From positions 62,001-126,000 of the forward strand of contig JADJHZ010000001.1 of assembly GCA_016707205.1 (NCBI GenBank): a stretch of DNA of 64,000 bases, given 5' to 3'. A program made the translations under genes and the position numbers. The stretch comes from Haliscomenobacter sp. (GTDB lineage: Bacteria; Bacteroidota; Bacteroidia; Chitinophagales; Saprospiraceae). Numbering within the stretch: position 1 is the stretch's first letter; every line of letters begins with the position of its first letter. Shown in pieces: positions 18,269 through 27,029 of the stretch. The notes beneath the pieces are model-generated. The model did no database searches and was not told the origin of the DNA. It saw only the letters and a list, made by a program, of their open reading frames with translations.

Positions 18269-21200
18269 ATGGGAAATGTATATAGCCGGAGCTACCAGAT
18301 CGTATGGGGGGTAGTGTTTTTGCTGTTTTTCTCCGCGGGCGCCTTGCCGGGACAGACCCCGGCTGGATTTTTTTCCTGGGAGGATGCGGCATCGTTGACC
18401 GAAATAATAGATGCCACAGGGTTCCCAGCTGCGCTTGTGGTGCTGGAGAATGCTACCGATGCCAATGGCTTTACGGTATACTTCAAAAAGCCGTCCACTT
18501 GGAACTCTCCGGTGAAAATCCATTACTGGAACAACCTACCGGGTAATTCAGCTACGACCTGGCCCGGAGTAGCTATGACCCAGTGCGGCCTAATTGGGGA
18601 TTGGTGGTCCTATACGTTTACCGGTACGACCTCCACCAACCTGTTGTTTCACGACGGCGCGGGAAAGCAAACCCCCGACCTTTCCCGGAGTTCGGATGGT
18701 TGGTATAACAATGGCGTCTGGTCGTCCACCGGCGCCTGTCCCCCGGTAATAGTTTCCCCGCCCATTCCGACCCCCGACGAACCGGTAACGATAACCTTTG
18801 ACGCGACCGGATCGGCATTGGCCGGACTGCCCAAAGTCTATTTCCATTCCGGTGTTTCAGCTACCCTGGGGGCCTCTACCAACTTTGACTACTCCAAAGG
18901 GAACTGGGGGCAGGACGATGGGGTGGGTGCGATGACGAACACCGGCGGAAATATGTGGCAAATTGTCCTGCCTTCGCTTCGATCCTATTTCAATGTGCCT
19001 TCCACCGCCGATGTGTTTGGGTTGAATTTCCTGTTTCGAAGCGCAGATGGAGCAGCAAAAGAAGACTACAGCGGGGCCAATTACTTTAACCCGGTCAATA
19101 CGGGCAATTATTTTACGGTTACCAACCCGGCGTCCTCTCCCCATTTGGCGCTGATTGGTACGCCGTTTAACCTGACTTCTACCGCCAATACCGCGCCGCA
19201 AAGCTGGACCCTGGAAGAGGTAGACGCCAATGATGTGGTGATTTCTCAAATTGCCACTCAAACCGGTGGCGCTTCTTTTACCCAGGCCATTACCCTTTCG
19301 AATACGTCCCTTAGGCGCTTTAAGGTCAGTGCCGCTTTCCCTGGAGAGACCAAAGCCAAGTTTTTTGAGGCCCAGGGATTCGGCCCGCTCTGCACCACTG
19401 CGCGTCCTTCCTGGACCCGGCCAGGGATCAATTACCATACCGGCGATCCGACTAAAGTCACCCTGGTGCTCCACGCGCCAACCTATACCCGGTTTAAGAA
19501 AGGAACCGGCTTCGAATCCGGCACGAATCCCACCACGCCCAAAAATGTGGTGCACGTGATCGGGAGTTTCAACAACTGGACCATCAGCGAATCCTATAAA
19601 CTATGCCGGGACACCGACGGCTGGAACGGGACCACCGACAGCGACGGCGACGGCGACCGGGGCGATTACTGGTGGATCGAGCTTTCCGGCTTGACCCCAG
19701 GACAGGAGTACGTCTTCCAGTACCTGATCGATGGAAACCTGCAAGTGGCCGACCCGTATGCCGAGAAGATTTCCGACCCCGATGATGGCTACATCGCCTC
19801 CTCCACTTACCCAAGTCTGATCGCTTACCCTTCTGCCTATACCGATGGGCATCGGGCTTCGGTATTGCAGACCAATCAGGGGACGTTTTCCTGGACGGCC
19901 CCGGCGTTCAGTACCCCTTCTACGAACAACCTCAATATTTACGAGTTGCATTTCCGCGACTTTACCGAGGAAGGGACCTACCTGGCGGCTATTGACAAAC
20001 TGGATTACCTCAAAGCCTTGGGTATCAATGCCATTCACGTAATGCCCGTTTCCGAGTTTGAGGGCAATTCGAGCTGGGGATATAACCCCAACTTCTATTT
20101 TGCGCCAGACAAAGTCTATGGGACCAAAAACGACCTCAAGAAGTTTATCAACGAATGTCATAAACGCCAAATCCAGGTATTTAATGACCTGGTGCTCAAC
20201 CACGCGTTCTATTCCAACGTCATGGCGCGCATGTACTGGAATACCGCCCAAAATAAACCAGCGAACGACAATCCCTGGTTCAACCCCGACCACAAGGCCG
20301 TGGCAGACCCCGCCGGGTGGTGGGGCGTCGACTGGAACCACGAAAGCGAACATACCCAGAATATGGTGGACAGCATCCTGAATTTCTGGCTTCAGGAATA
20401 CAACTTCGACGGGTTTCGGTTTGACTTCACGAAAGGGTTTACCCAAACCGCACAGGATGCGGGCGACCCCTGGGCCAGTTCGTACGACCTGGACCGCATC
20501 AACCTGCTCAAACGCATGGTAGACTCCATGTGGACGAATAACCCGGGTTCTGTCGCTATTTTCGAACACCTGGCCGAGAATGCCGAGGATAAAGTGCTGG
20601 CCGATTTCGGCATTCTGATGTGGAGTGGCGTCGGGCATCACAATGCGGTGAAAAATTTTATCCTGGGGTATAACGCAGACAACCCCGACATCTACACCTC
20701 CGGCATCTACAATGCATCCGGCCGCAATTTCAATTTCGCCAACTGGATGAGTTACATGGAAAGCCACGACGAGGAGCGCCAGGCGGTGGAGGTTATGTTG
20801 TATGGGAAAAACATCAGCACCGAAACCGATCCGGCGCTCAAGCTGTCCAAAACCGTCGACCGGCTGAAATTGGGGGCTTCCTTCAACCTGCTTTTTCCAG
20901 GGCCGCGCATGCTTTGGCAGTTTGAGGAACTCGCGTACGACATATCCATCAACTTCAACGGGCGAACGGGAGAAAAACCGGTCCATTGGGAATATTTCGA
21001 CGACCCTACCCGGCGGGAGTTGTTCCGCCAGATGTCGACCCTGCTTTATTTGCGCAATACGTACCCGCTTTATGCGACTGCGCCCAATTACGATAATATC
21101 GGTTGGGGCGCAAACGCCATAACTACCCCCCGGCGGATGGCTCTGAACGACGGAAACGGGCATTACGTGATCGTCATCGGAAACCTCGACCCGGATTCGG

Positions 21201-22075
21201 GGCACGACGCCTACCCAAGTTACAACACCACCGGTACCTGGTACCGCTACAACGGCGACCCGGCGGTGGATGGAACCTCCTTTGCGGTTTCCAGCATGGG
21301 GTCTGCCTATTACCTTCAACCCAGCGAAGTGCTGGTGCTGACCAACTTCCCGGTCAATAATCCCGTTCTGGACGCTACCATGGTCAAGGTATCCGCCCGC
21401 ACCCTGCTGAGCGGTCCCTACGATGCCAGCTCAGGTCTCATGCGCGATGATTTGCGATCCCAGAGCCTTATTCCAACCACCGAACCGTATACCGCGCTGG
21501 GGTATGCGTATACAGGGGGCGCCGGCAGCGAAACCATTAATCCCTCCGTGCTCGCTGTAACCGGCGAAGACGCTATCGTGGATTGGGTGGTGCTGGAGCT
21601 CAGAAGTGAAGTTACTCCCGGTACCGTAATGAAATCCAGACCCGCCCTTCTTCAGCGCGACGGCGACATCGTCGGGCTGGACGGGATCTCCACTGCGGTA
21701 GCGTTTTCGGGAGTTACGCCAGGGGATTATTTCCTTGCAGTGAAACACCGCAACCACCTCGGCATTGCTTCCGCATCGGCGGTTTATCTGAGCCCGGTGG
21801 CCTGCGCGATGGATTTTGCCCGGGGCGCCAGCGCAACCTATGGGAGCAATGCGCAATGGAATGCAGGGAATGGAAAAATGGGATTTTGGGCGGGGGATGC
21901 CAATGGAAATGGCCAGGTTCAAAATACCGATGTGGAAGAGGTATGGAAAATCCAGGTGGGTCTATCCGGATATTTACCAGGAGATTTTAACTTGAATGGG
22001 CAAGTACAGAATACCGATCTGGAGAGTTACTGGAAGATCAGCGTAGGAAAAGGGGTGCAGTTTCCCCAAAATTGA
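18269..22075 (+). CDS. Large secreted GH13 alpha-amylase/pullulanase-like enzyme with starch-binding and dockerin-like modules
   Basis: A 1268-residue exoenzyme. In order: a signal peptide (about 1-35), a CBM26-like starch-binding domain (about 70-150, FTVYFKKP, IHYWNN, WYNNGVW), a second beta domain (165-280), a CBM48-like domain (about 425-520, HVIGSFNNW, FQYLIDG), and a GH13 barrel from about 556 (IYELHFRDF). The catalytic triad is Asp719 in GFRFDF, Glu766 in AIFEHLAE and Asp834 in MESHDEE. Two GD-N-NG-VQNTD-E-WK repeats close the protein (about 1208-1262), matching the calcium-binding dockerin pattern. There is no T9SS tail. It probably cuts alpha-1,4 or alpha-1,6 glucan outside the cell; exact linkage specificity is open. 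It reads through without frameshifts. Confidence 0.9.
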   Translation: MGNVYSRSYQIVWGVVFLLFFSAGALPGQTPAGFFSWEDAASLTEIIDATGFPAALVVLENATDANGFTVYFKKPSTWNSPVKIHYWNNLPGNSATTWPGVAMTQCGLIGDWWSYTFTGTTSTNLLFHDGAGKQTPDLSRSSDGWYNNGVWSSTGACPPVIVSPPIPTPDEPVTITFDATGSALAGLPKVYFHSGVSATLGASTNFDYSKGNWGQDDGVGAMTNTGGNMWQIVLPSLRSYFNVPSTADVFGLNFLFRSADGAAKEDYSGANYFNPVNTGNYFTVTNPASSPHLALIGTPFNLTSTANTAPQSWTLEEVDANDVVISQIATQTGGASFTQAITLSNTSLRRFKVSAAFPGETKAKFFEAQGFGPLCTTARPSWTRPGINYHTGDPTKVTLVLHAPTYTRFKKGTGFESGTNPTTPKNVVHVIGSFNNWTISESYKLCRDTDGWNGTTDSDGDGDRGDYWWIELSGLTPGQEYVFQYLIDGNLQVADPYAEKISDPDDGYIASSTYPSLIAYPSAYTDGHRASVLQTNQGTFSWTAPAFSTPSTNNLNIYELHFRDFTEEGTYLAAIDKLDYLKALGINAIHVMPVSEFEGNSSWGYNPNFYFAPDKVYGTKNDLKKFINECHKRQIQVFNDLVLNHAFYSNVMARMYWNTAQNKPANDNPWFNPDHKAVADPAGWWGVDWNHESEHTQNMVDSILNFWLQEYNFDGFRFDFTKGFTQTAQDAGDPWASSYDLDRINLLKRMVDSMWTNNPGSVAIFEHLAENAEDKVLADFGILMWSGVGHHNAVKNFILGYNADNPDIYTSGIYNASGRNFNFANWMSYMESHDEERQAVEVMLYGKNISTETDPALKLSKTVDRLKLGASFNLLFPGPRMLWQFEELAYDISINFNGRTGEKPVHWEYFDDPTRRELFRQMSTLLYLRNTYPLYATAPNYDNIGWGANAITTPRRMALNDGNGHYVIVIGNLDPDSGHDAYPSYNTTGTWYRYNGDPAVDGTSFAVSSMGSAYYLQPSEVLVLTNFPVNNPVLDATMVKVSARTLLSGPYDASSGLMRDDLRSQSLIPTTEPYTALGYAYTGGAGSETINPSVLAVTGEDAIVDWVVLELRSEVTPGTVMKSRPALLQRDGDIVGLDGISTAVAFSGVTPGDYFLAVKHRNHLGIASASAVYLSPVACAMDFARGASATYGSNAQWNAGNGKMGFWAGDANGNGQVQNTDVEEVWKIQVGLSGYLPGDFNLNGQVQNTDLESYWKISVGKGVQFPQN

Positions 22076-22104
22076 ATAGACTTATTCGCACAATAAGATA
22101 GGGT

Positions 22105-23223
22105 ATGTGTAAAAAATGGATTCTCTTAGTTCTAGTGTTTAAGCTTGGCGTTGGATTTGGCCAAACGCTGACGTTTACCCTGGCAAACCCTCAGGTTGTC
22201 AATGGGGGAGCAGATTTCGAGTTTGAGGTGCAAATGCATGCAAGCGCTGCCGGAAGTTACCATATCCGGGGGCAGGTGTATCTGAATTATAATACGGCGG
22301 CCTTTGGAAGCAGTATTGCAAGCGGGGTTACCGTAACTCGTTTAAACCTTTTGAATGAACAATTCACTGGTGCGGATAAATATAATATCCTTAATATTGT
22401 GGATAATACCTCCTCTAGACTAGCTATTACCTGGGAAGGAGCTTTTCTGGCTTTTGCCCCCAATGCGGTTTTTCATACCGAAGTCCCCACTTCGCCTACC
22501 GATTTAATGCGTATTCGCATTCCGATCGTGAATTCAGCCGCGTTGGCCGGAATTTCTTTCAAGAAACCTTGATGAATGGCCAGCAGTTTAAGATCGTTGG
22601 GGTTAATACAAACCTTCCGTACGGGAATCCCAGCAATTACAACAACAACGGGTTTGCGCTTCAGCCTTTGCCCTTGCGCCTGGTGTCCTTTACAGCGGAA
22701 GTAGCCGGGGAGGATATTCGTTTGGCCTGGCAATCCGAGGCGGAAGTCAACTTCTCTGGGTTTGAAGTAGAGCGCTCCGAGACCGGCGCCCAGTTTCTCT
22801 CCGATCGGATGGATGAAGGGCTTGGGCCGTCCAGGTCTAAACCAATACGATTTTTTGGATAAATCGGTTTTGGCAGGTAAACGCTACTTCTACCGCCTCA
22901 AAATGACCGACCTTGACGGCAGTTTCGAATACTCGCCGGTCCGAAGCGCGATGCTGCCGCATAGCCGGGCGGCCCCGGTATTGTTTCCCAACCCCACCGC
23001 CTCCCTCCTGATGGCCGACCTGAGCGCCTTTGCCCCGGGCCAATTGATCCAGGTGGAGGTCTTCGATCTGTCGGGTAAAAAACTGCACGCCTTTTCCCTC
23101 AGGAACCCGGACGGCGCAGCAACGCCGCTTTGGACGGCAGACCGGTTTCCCAAAGGGATTTACCTGGTCCGCCTCGCCGCCGAAAACGGGGAGGTTTTTG
23201 TGGAGCGGGTGGCGGTGGAGTGA
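22105..23223 (+). pseudogene. Secreted cohesin-like protein with T9SS sorting domain, two frameshifts
   Basis: The joined frames give about 373 residues. There is a signal peptide, then a cohesin-like beta-sandwich (FTLANPQVVNGGADFEFEVQM, GQVYLNYNTAAFG). Next is the fibronectin-like stretch common before T9SS tails (LPLRLVSFTAEVAGEDIRLAW, FSGFEVERS), and a type A sorting domain (VLFPNPTASLLMADL, KGIYLVRLAAENG). The frame breaks at 22557-22559, where one more T restores GISFQETLMNGQQF, and at about 22797, where one extra base (or two missing) restores FSPIGWMKGLG. It is 29 bp downstream of the GH13 gene and may be its partner: a cohesin-like surface protein next to a dockerin-like enzyme. Confidence 0.75.
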
Positions 23224-23672
23224 AAAACAATAATGAGCAACCTAATTAAAAATCTGAAACTCTAAAGGCCAGATTAAAACAATTTTTACTTCTTGTTTGC
23301 ATAAATCTAACTTTTCTTTTTTTGCATTTTTGGGGACAACCGAATATAATAAAACAGAATATTTCATTTTAAAGGTTTAAACTTGGTTCGATAAACAAAT
23401 TATCTATTATTTGGGCCTTCCTAATTGTACCAATAACTTGGGAGCTTGGTTTTGGAGATAGTCGGCTATCGGCCAATTTTTGAAAGCTTGGCAGTTATTC
23501 ATGGTACAGCAAAACCTGAATTATTGGCTGGCCGGTGGGCACATACATTATGGGAACCTGGATGGGATATGTTTTAGCGCAACCTTGTATTATAGGGTAT
23601 CCAAACAGGTCAGTACTCCTGGCAGTCTTTAAGTCCATTTCTTTTCGGGTTATATGTTAAAGGAAATCAACG
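23224..23672. other. AT-rich stretch without an intact gene
   Basis: Clearly richer in A and T than its surroundings, with stops in all frames. Short islands of protein-like sequence (for example around 23520-23670) suggest it is the decayed upstream part of the next pseudogene. I see no RNA gene or mobile-element end in it. Confidence 0.5.
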
Positions 23673-24387
23673 ATGGATCGGCAAATGGTTAGAATTAATC
23701 TGCTAGGTTTATCTCCCAGTACAATATATAAATTGAGATTTATTCCACCGCGGCCACTGGAACTGGATAATGGGGCTAATGGAACGGATTTAATGATCAT
23801 TAAAGCAGCAATTAATTTTAAATTAACTTTTACAACTTAATCTTCTCTCCCGATCGAACTTACCTCTTTCAAAAGTCTCCAGAAAATGGTGGGGTAACTG
23901 TCTCCTCTGGTCCACCTCCTCCGAAATCAACAACTCCCATTTTGAAGTGGAGCGCTCCGCCAACGGCGCGGACTGGGACATGCTGGGCAAAGTAGACGGC
24001 CACGGCACCACCAGTGTGCCCCGGGAGTATGTTTTTGAAGATCCTGCTCCGGCTGCCGGGTTGAACTACTACCGCCTCCGGCAGGTGGATTTTGACGGGA
24101 CGTTTGCTTTCTCTCTGGTCGTGGTCGAAAGTATGGATGCGACGGAAGTCAACGAACTCCAGGTATGGCCCGTGCCGGCCGCTTCGACGGTTAACCTTCG
24201 CTGGAACGGCGCCGAGGAGACTACCGTTGAGCTATTGGATGCCCAGGGCCGCCTGATTCGCACGCTGCGCATCGCGCCCAATGGGCAATACGAACTGCCG
24301 GTAGGGGAGTTTTCCAGGTCCCTGTTGTTTTTGAGAACGGTCAACGCCCAAGGCGAAGTAAGTATTCGAAAAGTCGTCCTGATGTAG
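23673..24387 (+). pseudogene. Remnant of a T9SS sorting-domain protein
   Basis: A C-terminal fragment of a secreted protein. From 23673 one frame reads MVRINLLGLSPSTIYKLRF, reaches KLTFTT, meets a premature TAA, and continues in frame as LPIELTSFKSLQK. Frameshifts around 23886-23920 lead into FEVERSANGADWDMLGKVDG and finally a type A sorting domain (ELQVWPVPAASTVNLRW, VEFSRSLLFLR-like end, stop 24385-24387). The module order matches the end of the preceding pseudogene, so this is probably a decayed tandem paralogue. With an in-frame stop, several shifts and no 5' end, true decay is likely here. Confidence 0.65.
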
Positions 24388-24390
24388 TCT

Positions 24391-24543
24391 GTAGCCCGGA
24401 TTTTCAATCCGAGGATGTTCATCGGATTTTCAATCCGATACTGTTCAGCGGATTGAAAATCCGCAAAACAGTCCCGGATTGAAAATCCGGGCTACAGGAT
24501 TGAAAATCCGCAAAACAGTCCCGGATTGAAAATCCGGGCTACA
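24391..24543. repeat. CGGATTTTCAATCCG palindromic repeat cluster (REP-like)
   Basis: Six copies of the palindrome CGGATTTTCAATCCG or its half GGATTGAAAATCC are spaced by GTTCAGCG/CAAAACAGTCC linkers. The outer copies are flanked by GTAGCC and GGCTAC, so the whole cluster is itself an inverted repeat. It lies between a convergent pseudogene and the amidohydrolase. This organisation is that of REP/BIME-type elements mobilised by RAYT transposases; no such transposase is in the window. Confidence 0.8.
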
Positions 24544-24554
24544 CCGGGTTGCCT

Positions 24555-26132
24555 TTAGTTGCCGGGCTGAGTGATCTCGAAGTCTTCTTTTTTCTTGCTG
24601 TCGGCTACCATCTTCCGCACGTCGGCGAGCAGTTGTTTGGCGTCGTAGATGATCCCGTCTTTGATGGTGTATTTGACGCCGCCTACGCGCACGATTTCGT
24701 TCTTATCGGTGAGCTTGATCGCGCCGGTTCCGTAAAGGACCTGGAGATTTTCGAGGGGGTTGACGTCAATGAGGACCATATCGGCCAGTTTGCCGGGTTC
24801 GATGGTGCCAAGCTGGTCCCCAACCCCCAGTGCCTGGGCGCCGTTGAGGGTGGCCGACCGGATCACTTCCAGCGGATGAAACCCTGCCTCCCGAATCAGT
24901 TCCAGTTCGCGGACATAAGCAAAGCCGTATAGCTGGAAAATAAAACCGGAATCCGACCCAGCCGTTACCCGGCCTCCCCGGTTCTTGTACTCGTTGATGA
25001 AGGCCATCCAAAGGCGGTAGTTTTCTTTCCAGGCTACTTCCTGTTCGGTGCCCCAGGAGTGCCAGTACGACCCGTGGGAAATGCGGCTGGGCAGGTAAAA
25101 GCGCCAAAGGGAGGGCATGGTGTATTCCTCGTGCCATTCGGCCCGGCGGGCTCGCATGAGGTCGCGGTTCGCTTCGTAGATGTTAAAGGTGGGGTCGATG
25201 GTGAAGTCGAGGTCCAGCAGTTCCTGCATGACCTTATTCCAATGATTGGAATATGGCGGTGCGGCTTGTTTCCACAAGCGGCCGGCTTCTTCGAAGCGGT
25301 GCTGCTCATTGGCGTAGTTATAGTCCAACGGGTAGTTCTGTACCGTGCGATCCTGAAACAACGCTTCAGGCAACCCGTACCAATGCTCCATGGAGGTAAG
25401 CCCGGCGCGGGCAGATTGGAGCACGTTCCAGCGGGCCACGTCCATCTGCGCGTGGTGGCAGGCGGAGCGCAAACCGAGCTTTTTGTTTTCTTCCAGGGCG
25501 GCGGCCATGATCTCCGGCGGGGCGCCAAAGAATTTAATCCCGTCGGCGCCGCGTTTCTGGTTTTCCCTGACCCATTCCCGGGCTTGCTCCGGGGTAGTTA
25601 TGGGGGATTGCCGACCCGACCCAAACGCGGTATAGGCAAAGATCCTCGGCGCGGTGATTTCGTTTTTCAGGCTTCGTGCCTTGTGTTCCAGCACCCAGTC
25701 CAAGCCGTTGCCCGCCGAAGGGTCGCGGATCGTAGTAATCCCATGGCCCATCCAGAGTTTGAAGACGTATTCCGCATCGGCCCCCTGGGCCTGCCCTCCA
25801 ATGTGCCCGTGCATATCCACGAAACCGGGAAGCAAGTACATCCCTTCTGCCTGGACTTCCTTTCCTCCGGTTTTTAACTGAGGCCTCCCCTTGGGATCGA
25901 TGGGAACCCCCGGGTATCCTACGTTGCGGACTTCCTTGATCAGGTTGTTTTCTACAACGACGTCTACCGGCCCAACAGGAGGGGCGCCATTGCCATTGAT
26001 CAGGGTAGCTCCCCGGATGATCATTTGAGGAAAGGGACCTTCTCCTTCCTTCCGGTCGGGAGATTTTTTTACCTGCCCGGCCAGTGTCACGGCTAAAAAG
26101 AGCATAAAAACCGCGAAAAATGGTTTTTTCAT
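24555..26132 (-). CDS. Secreted metal-dependent amidohydrolase
   Basis: A 525-residue protein with a signal peptide (MKKPFFAVFMLFLAV). The amidohydrolase barrel begins with the metal motif DMHGHIGG (His108 and His110), and the candidate metal-bridging Lys is in GADGIKFFG. Further His are in CHHAQMD and TSMEHWYG, and the catalytic Asp is in TAGSDSGF. The terminal segment GTIEPGKLADMVLIDVNP is typical of imidazolonepropionase-like and prolidase-like members. The substrate is unknown; peptides or N-acyl compounds are family possibilities. The real start is 26132, before the signal peptide. Confidence 0.88.
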   Translation of the reverse strand: MKKPFFAVFMLFLAVTLAGQVKKSPDRKEGEGPFPQMIIRGATLINGNGAPPVGPVDVVVENNLIKEVRNVGYPGVPIDPKGRPQLKTGGKEVQAEGMYLLPGFVDMHGHIGGQAQGADAEYVFKLWMGHGITTIRDPSAGNGLDWVLEHKARSLKNEITAPRIFAYTAFGSGRQSPITTPEQAREWVRENQKRGADGIKFFGAPPEIMAAALEENKKLGLRSACHHAQMDVARWNVLQSARAGLTSMEHWYGLPEALFQDRTVQNYPLDYNYANEQHRFEEAGRLWKQAAPPYSNHWNKVMQELLDLDFTIDPTFNIYEANRDLMRARRAEWHEEYTMPSLWRFYLPSRISHGSYWHSWGTEQEVAWKENYRLWMAFINEYKNRGGRVTAGSDSGFIFQLYGFAYVRELELIREAGFHPLEVIRSATLNGAQALGVGDQLGTIEPGKLADMVLIDVNPLENLQVLYGTGAIKLTDKNEIVRVGGVKYTIKDGIIYDAKQLLADVRKMVADSKKKEDFEITQPGN

Positions 26133-26372
26133 ACGTAATCCAGTTGCCAATTAAAAAAATATCCTGTTTGCCTTGGCAAAATAAAAACATTCTATGGAAT
26201 AGGAAGGCGCTTCCTTAAAGACCCTTTTAGCGATCGTCGAATATTGAAATGATTTTCGTTTTTATGTAAACTTATTTGTCTTTTTTTACATTAATAGGTT
26301 GATTGTCCAGAAAATAGAATGATTCGGACTGCTGGTTCCGAATTTCACAAATATCATGCTGTTCGAAAGCTT

Positions 26373-26903
26373 ATGAATGTAAAGCGATTTCCTGCCTGGC
26401 TCTTCTCCTTTGTTCTCGCGACCGCCGCATGTGGGCAGCAAACGATCCTGGAAACCACGATTCAAATGGCGGATTTGTATAGCGGAAATCCCATACCGGT
26501 CCTGCTTGACAGCCCGTCTTCCGGATTTACCGTCCAGCCTTTGGACAAGAATATGAGCCGTTTTGCCATTCAGTGGGAAGACGGAGCGTCCTGGAATCTC
26601 CGCTTTGGCGAAGAAATGGTGTTGACGGATCAATCGGGGGAAGTGCTTCTCTCCAGCCTGCAGGGGAAAACCTACTTCCCAATCAAAACCAAGCTGCTCC
26701 AGCGGCAGGTAGCTGACCATGGGGTCAACTTTCTGAACGGAAAAGGAGAAAAGATCTTCTCGGCTACCCGCTACTTCGAAGGGCTATTTCCTTCCAGCGT
26801 AGACATTTGGATGAAGTCCTGGACAGAGCAGCCGGTCGCTAACGAATTGATCGTAGTGGCGTTGATTGAGATTTTTCGGCAGATTTACTTCTTTGAAGGG
26901 TAA
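26373..26903 (+). CDS. Hypothetical exported lipoprotein
   Basis: A 176-residue protein with signal MNVKRFPAWLFSFVLATAAC, the Cys fitting a lipobox. The mature part (TTIQMADLYSGNPIPVLLDS, then WEDGASWNLRFGEEM) has no family I recognise. The start at 26373 is preferred over ATG 26319 because it opens the signal peptide. It stands alone and converges with the VPS10-like gene. A 12-bp palindrome (ACAGCCGGCTGT) followed by T residues lies in the gap near 26978-26992. Confidence 0.65.
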   Translation: MNVKRFPAWLFSFVLATAACGQQTILETTIQMADLYSGNPIPVLLDSPSSGFTVQPLDKNMSRFAIQWEDGASWNLRFGEEMVLTDQSGEVLLSSLQGKTYFPIKTKLLQRQVADHGVNFLNGKGEKIFSATRYFEGLFPSSVDIWMKSWTEQPVANELIVVALIEIFRQIYFFEG

Positions 26904-27029
26904 GTTTTCAAAGCAAAATCAAAGCAGGGGCCGCTAAAAGACACGCCCCTCCAAGTTTCGCAAAAAAGCCTTGAGACAGCCGGCTGTTTTATTTCACGGG
27001 GCCAACAAATCGAGATTTGCAGCCCGGCC

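Noticed and set aside
19601..21319. 572-codon open frame on the minus strand
   Set aside because: Antisense shadow of the GH13 catalytic domain; no recognisable protein features.
25059..25877. 272-codon plus-strand open frame
   Set aside because: Antisense shadow of the amidohydrolase, which carries intact metal motifs.
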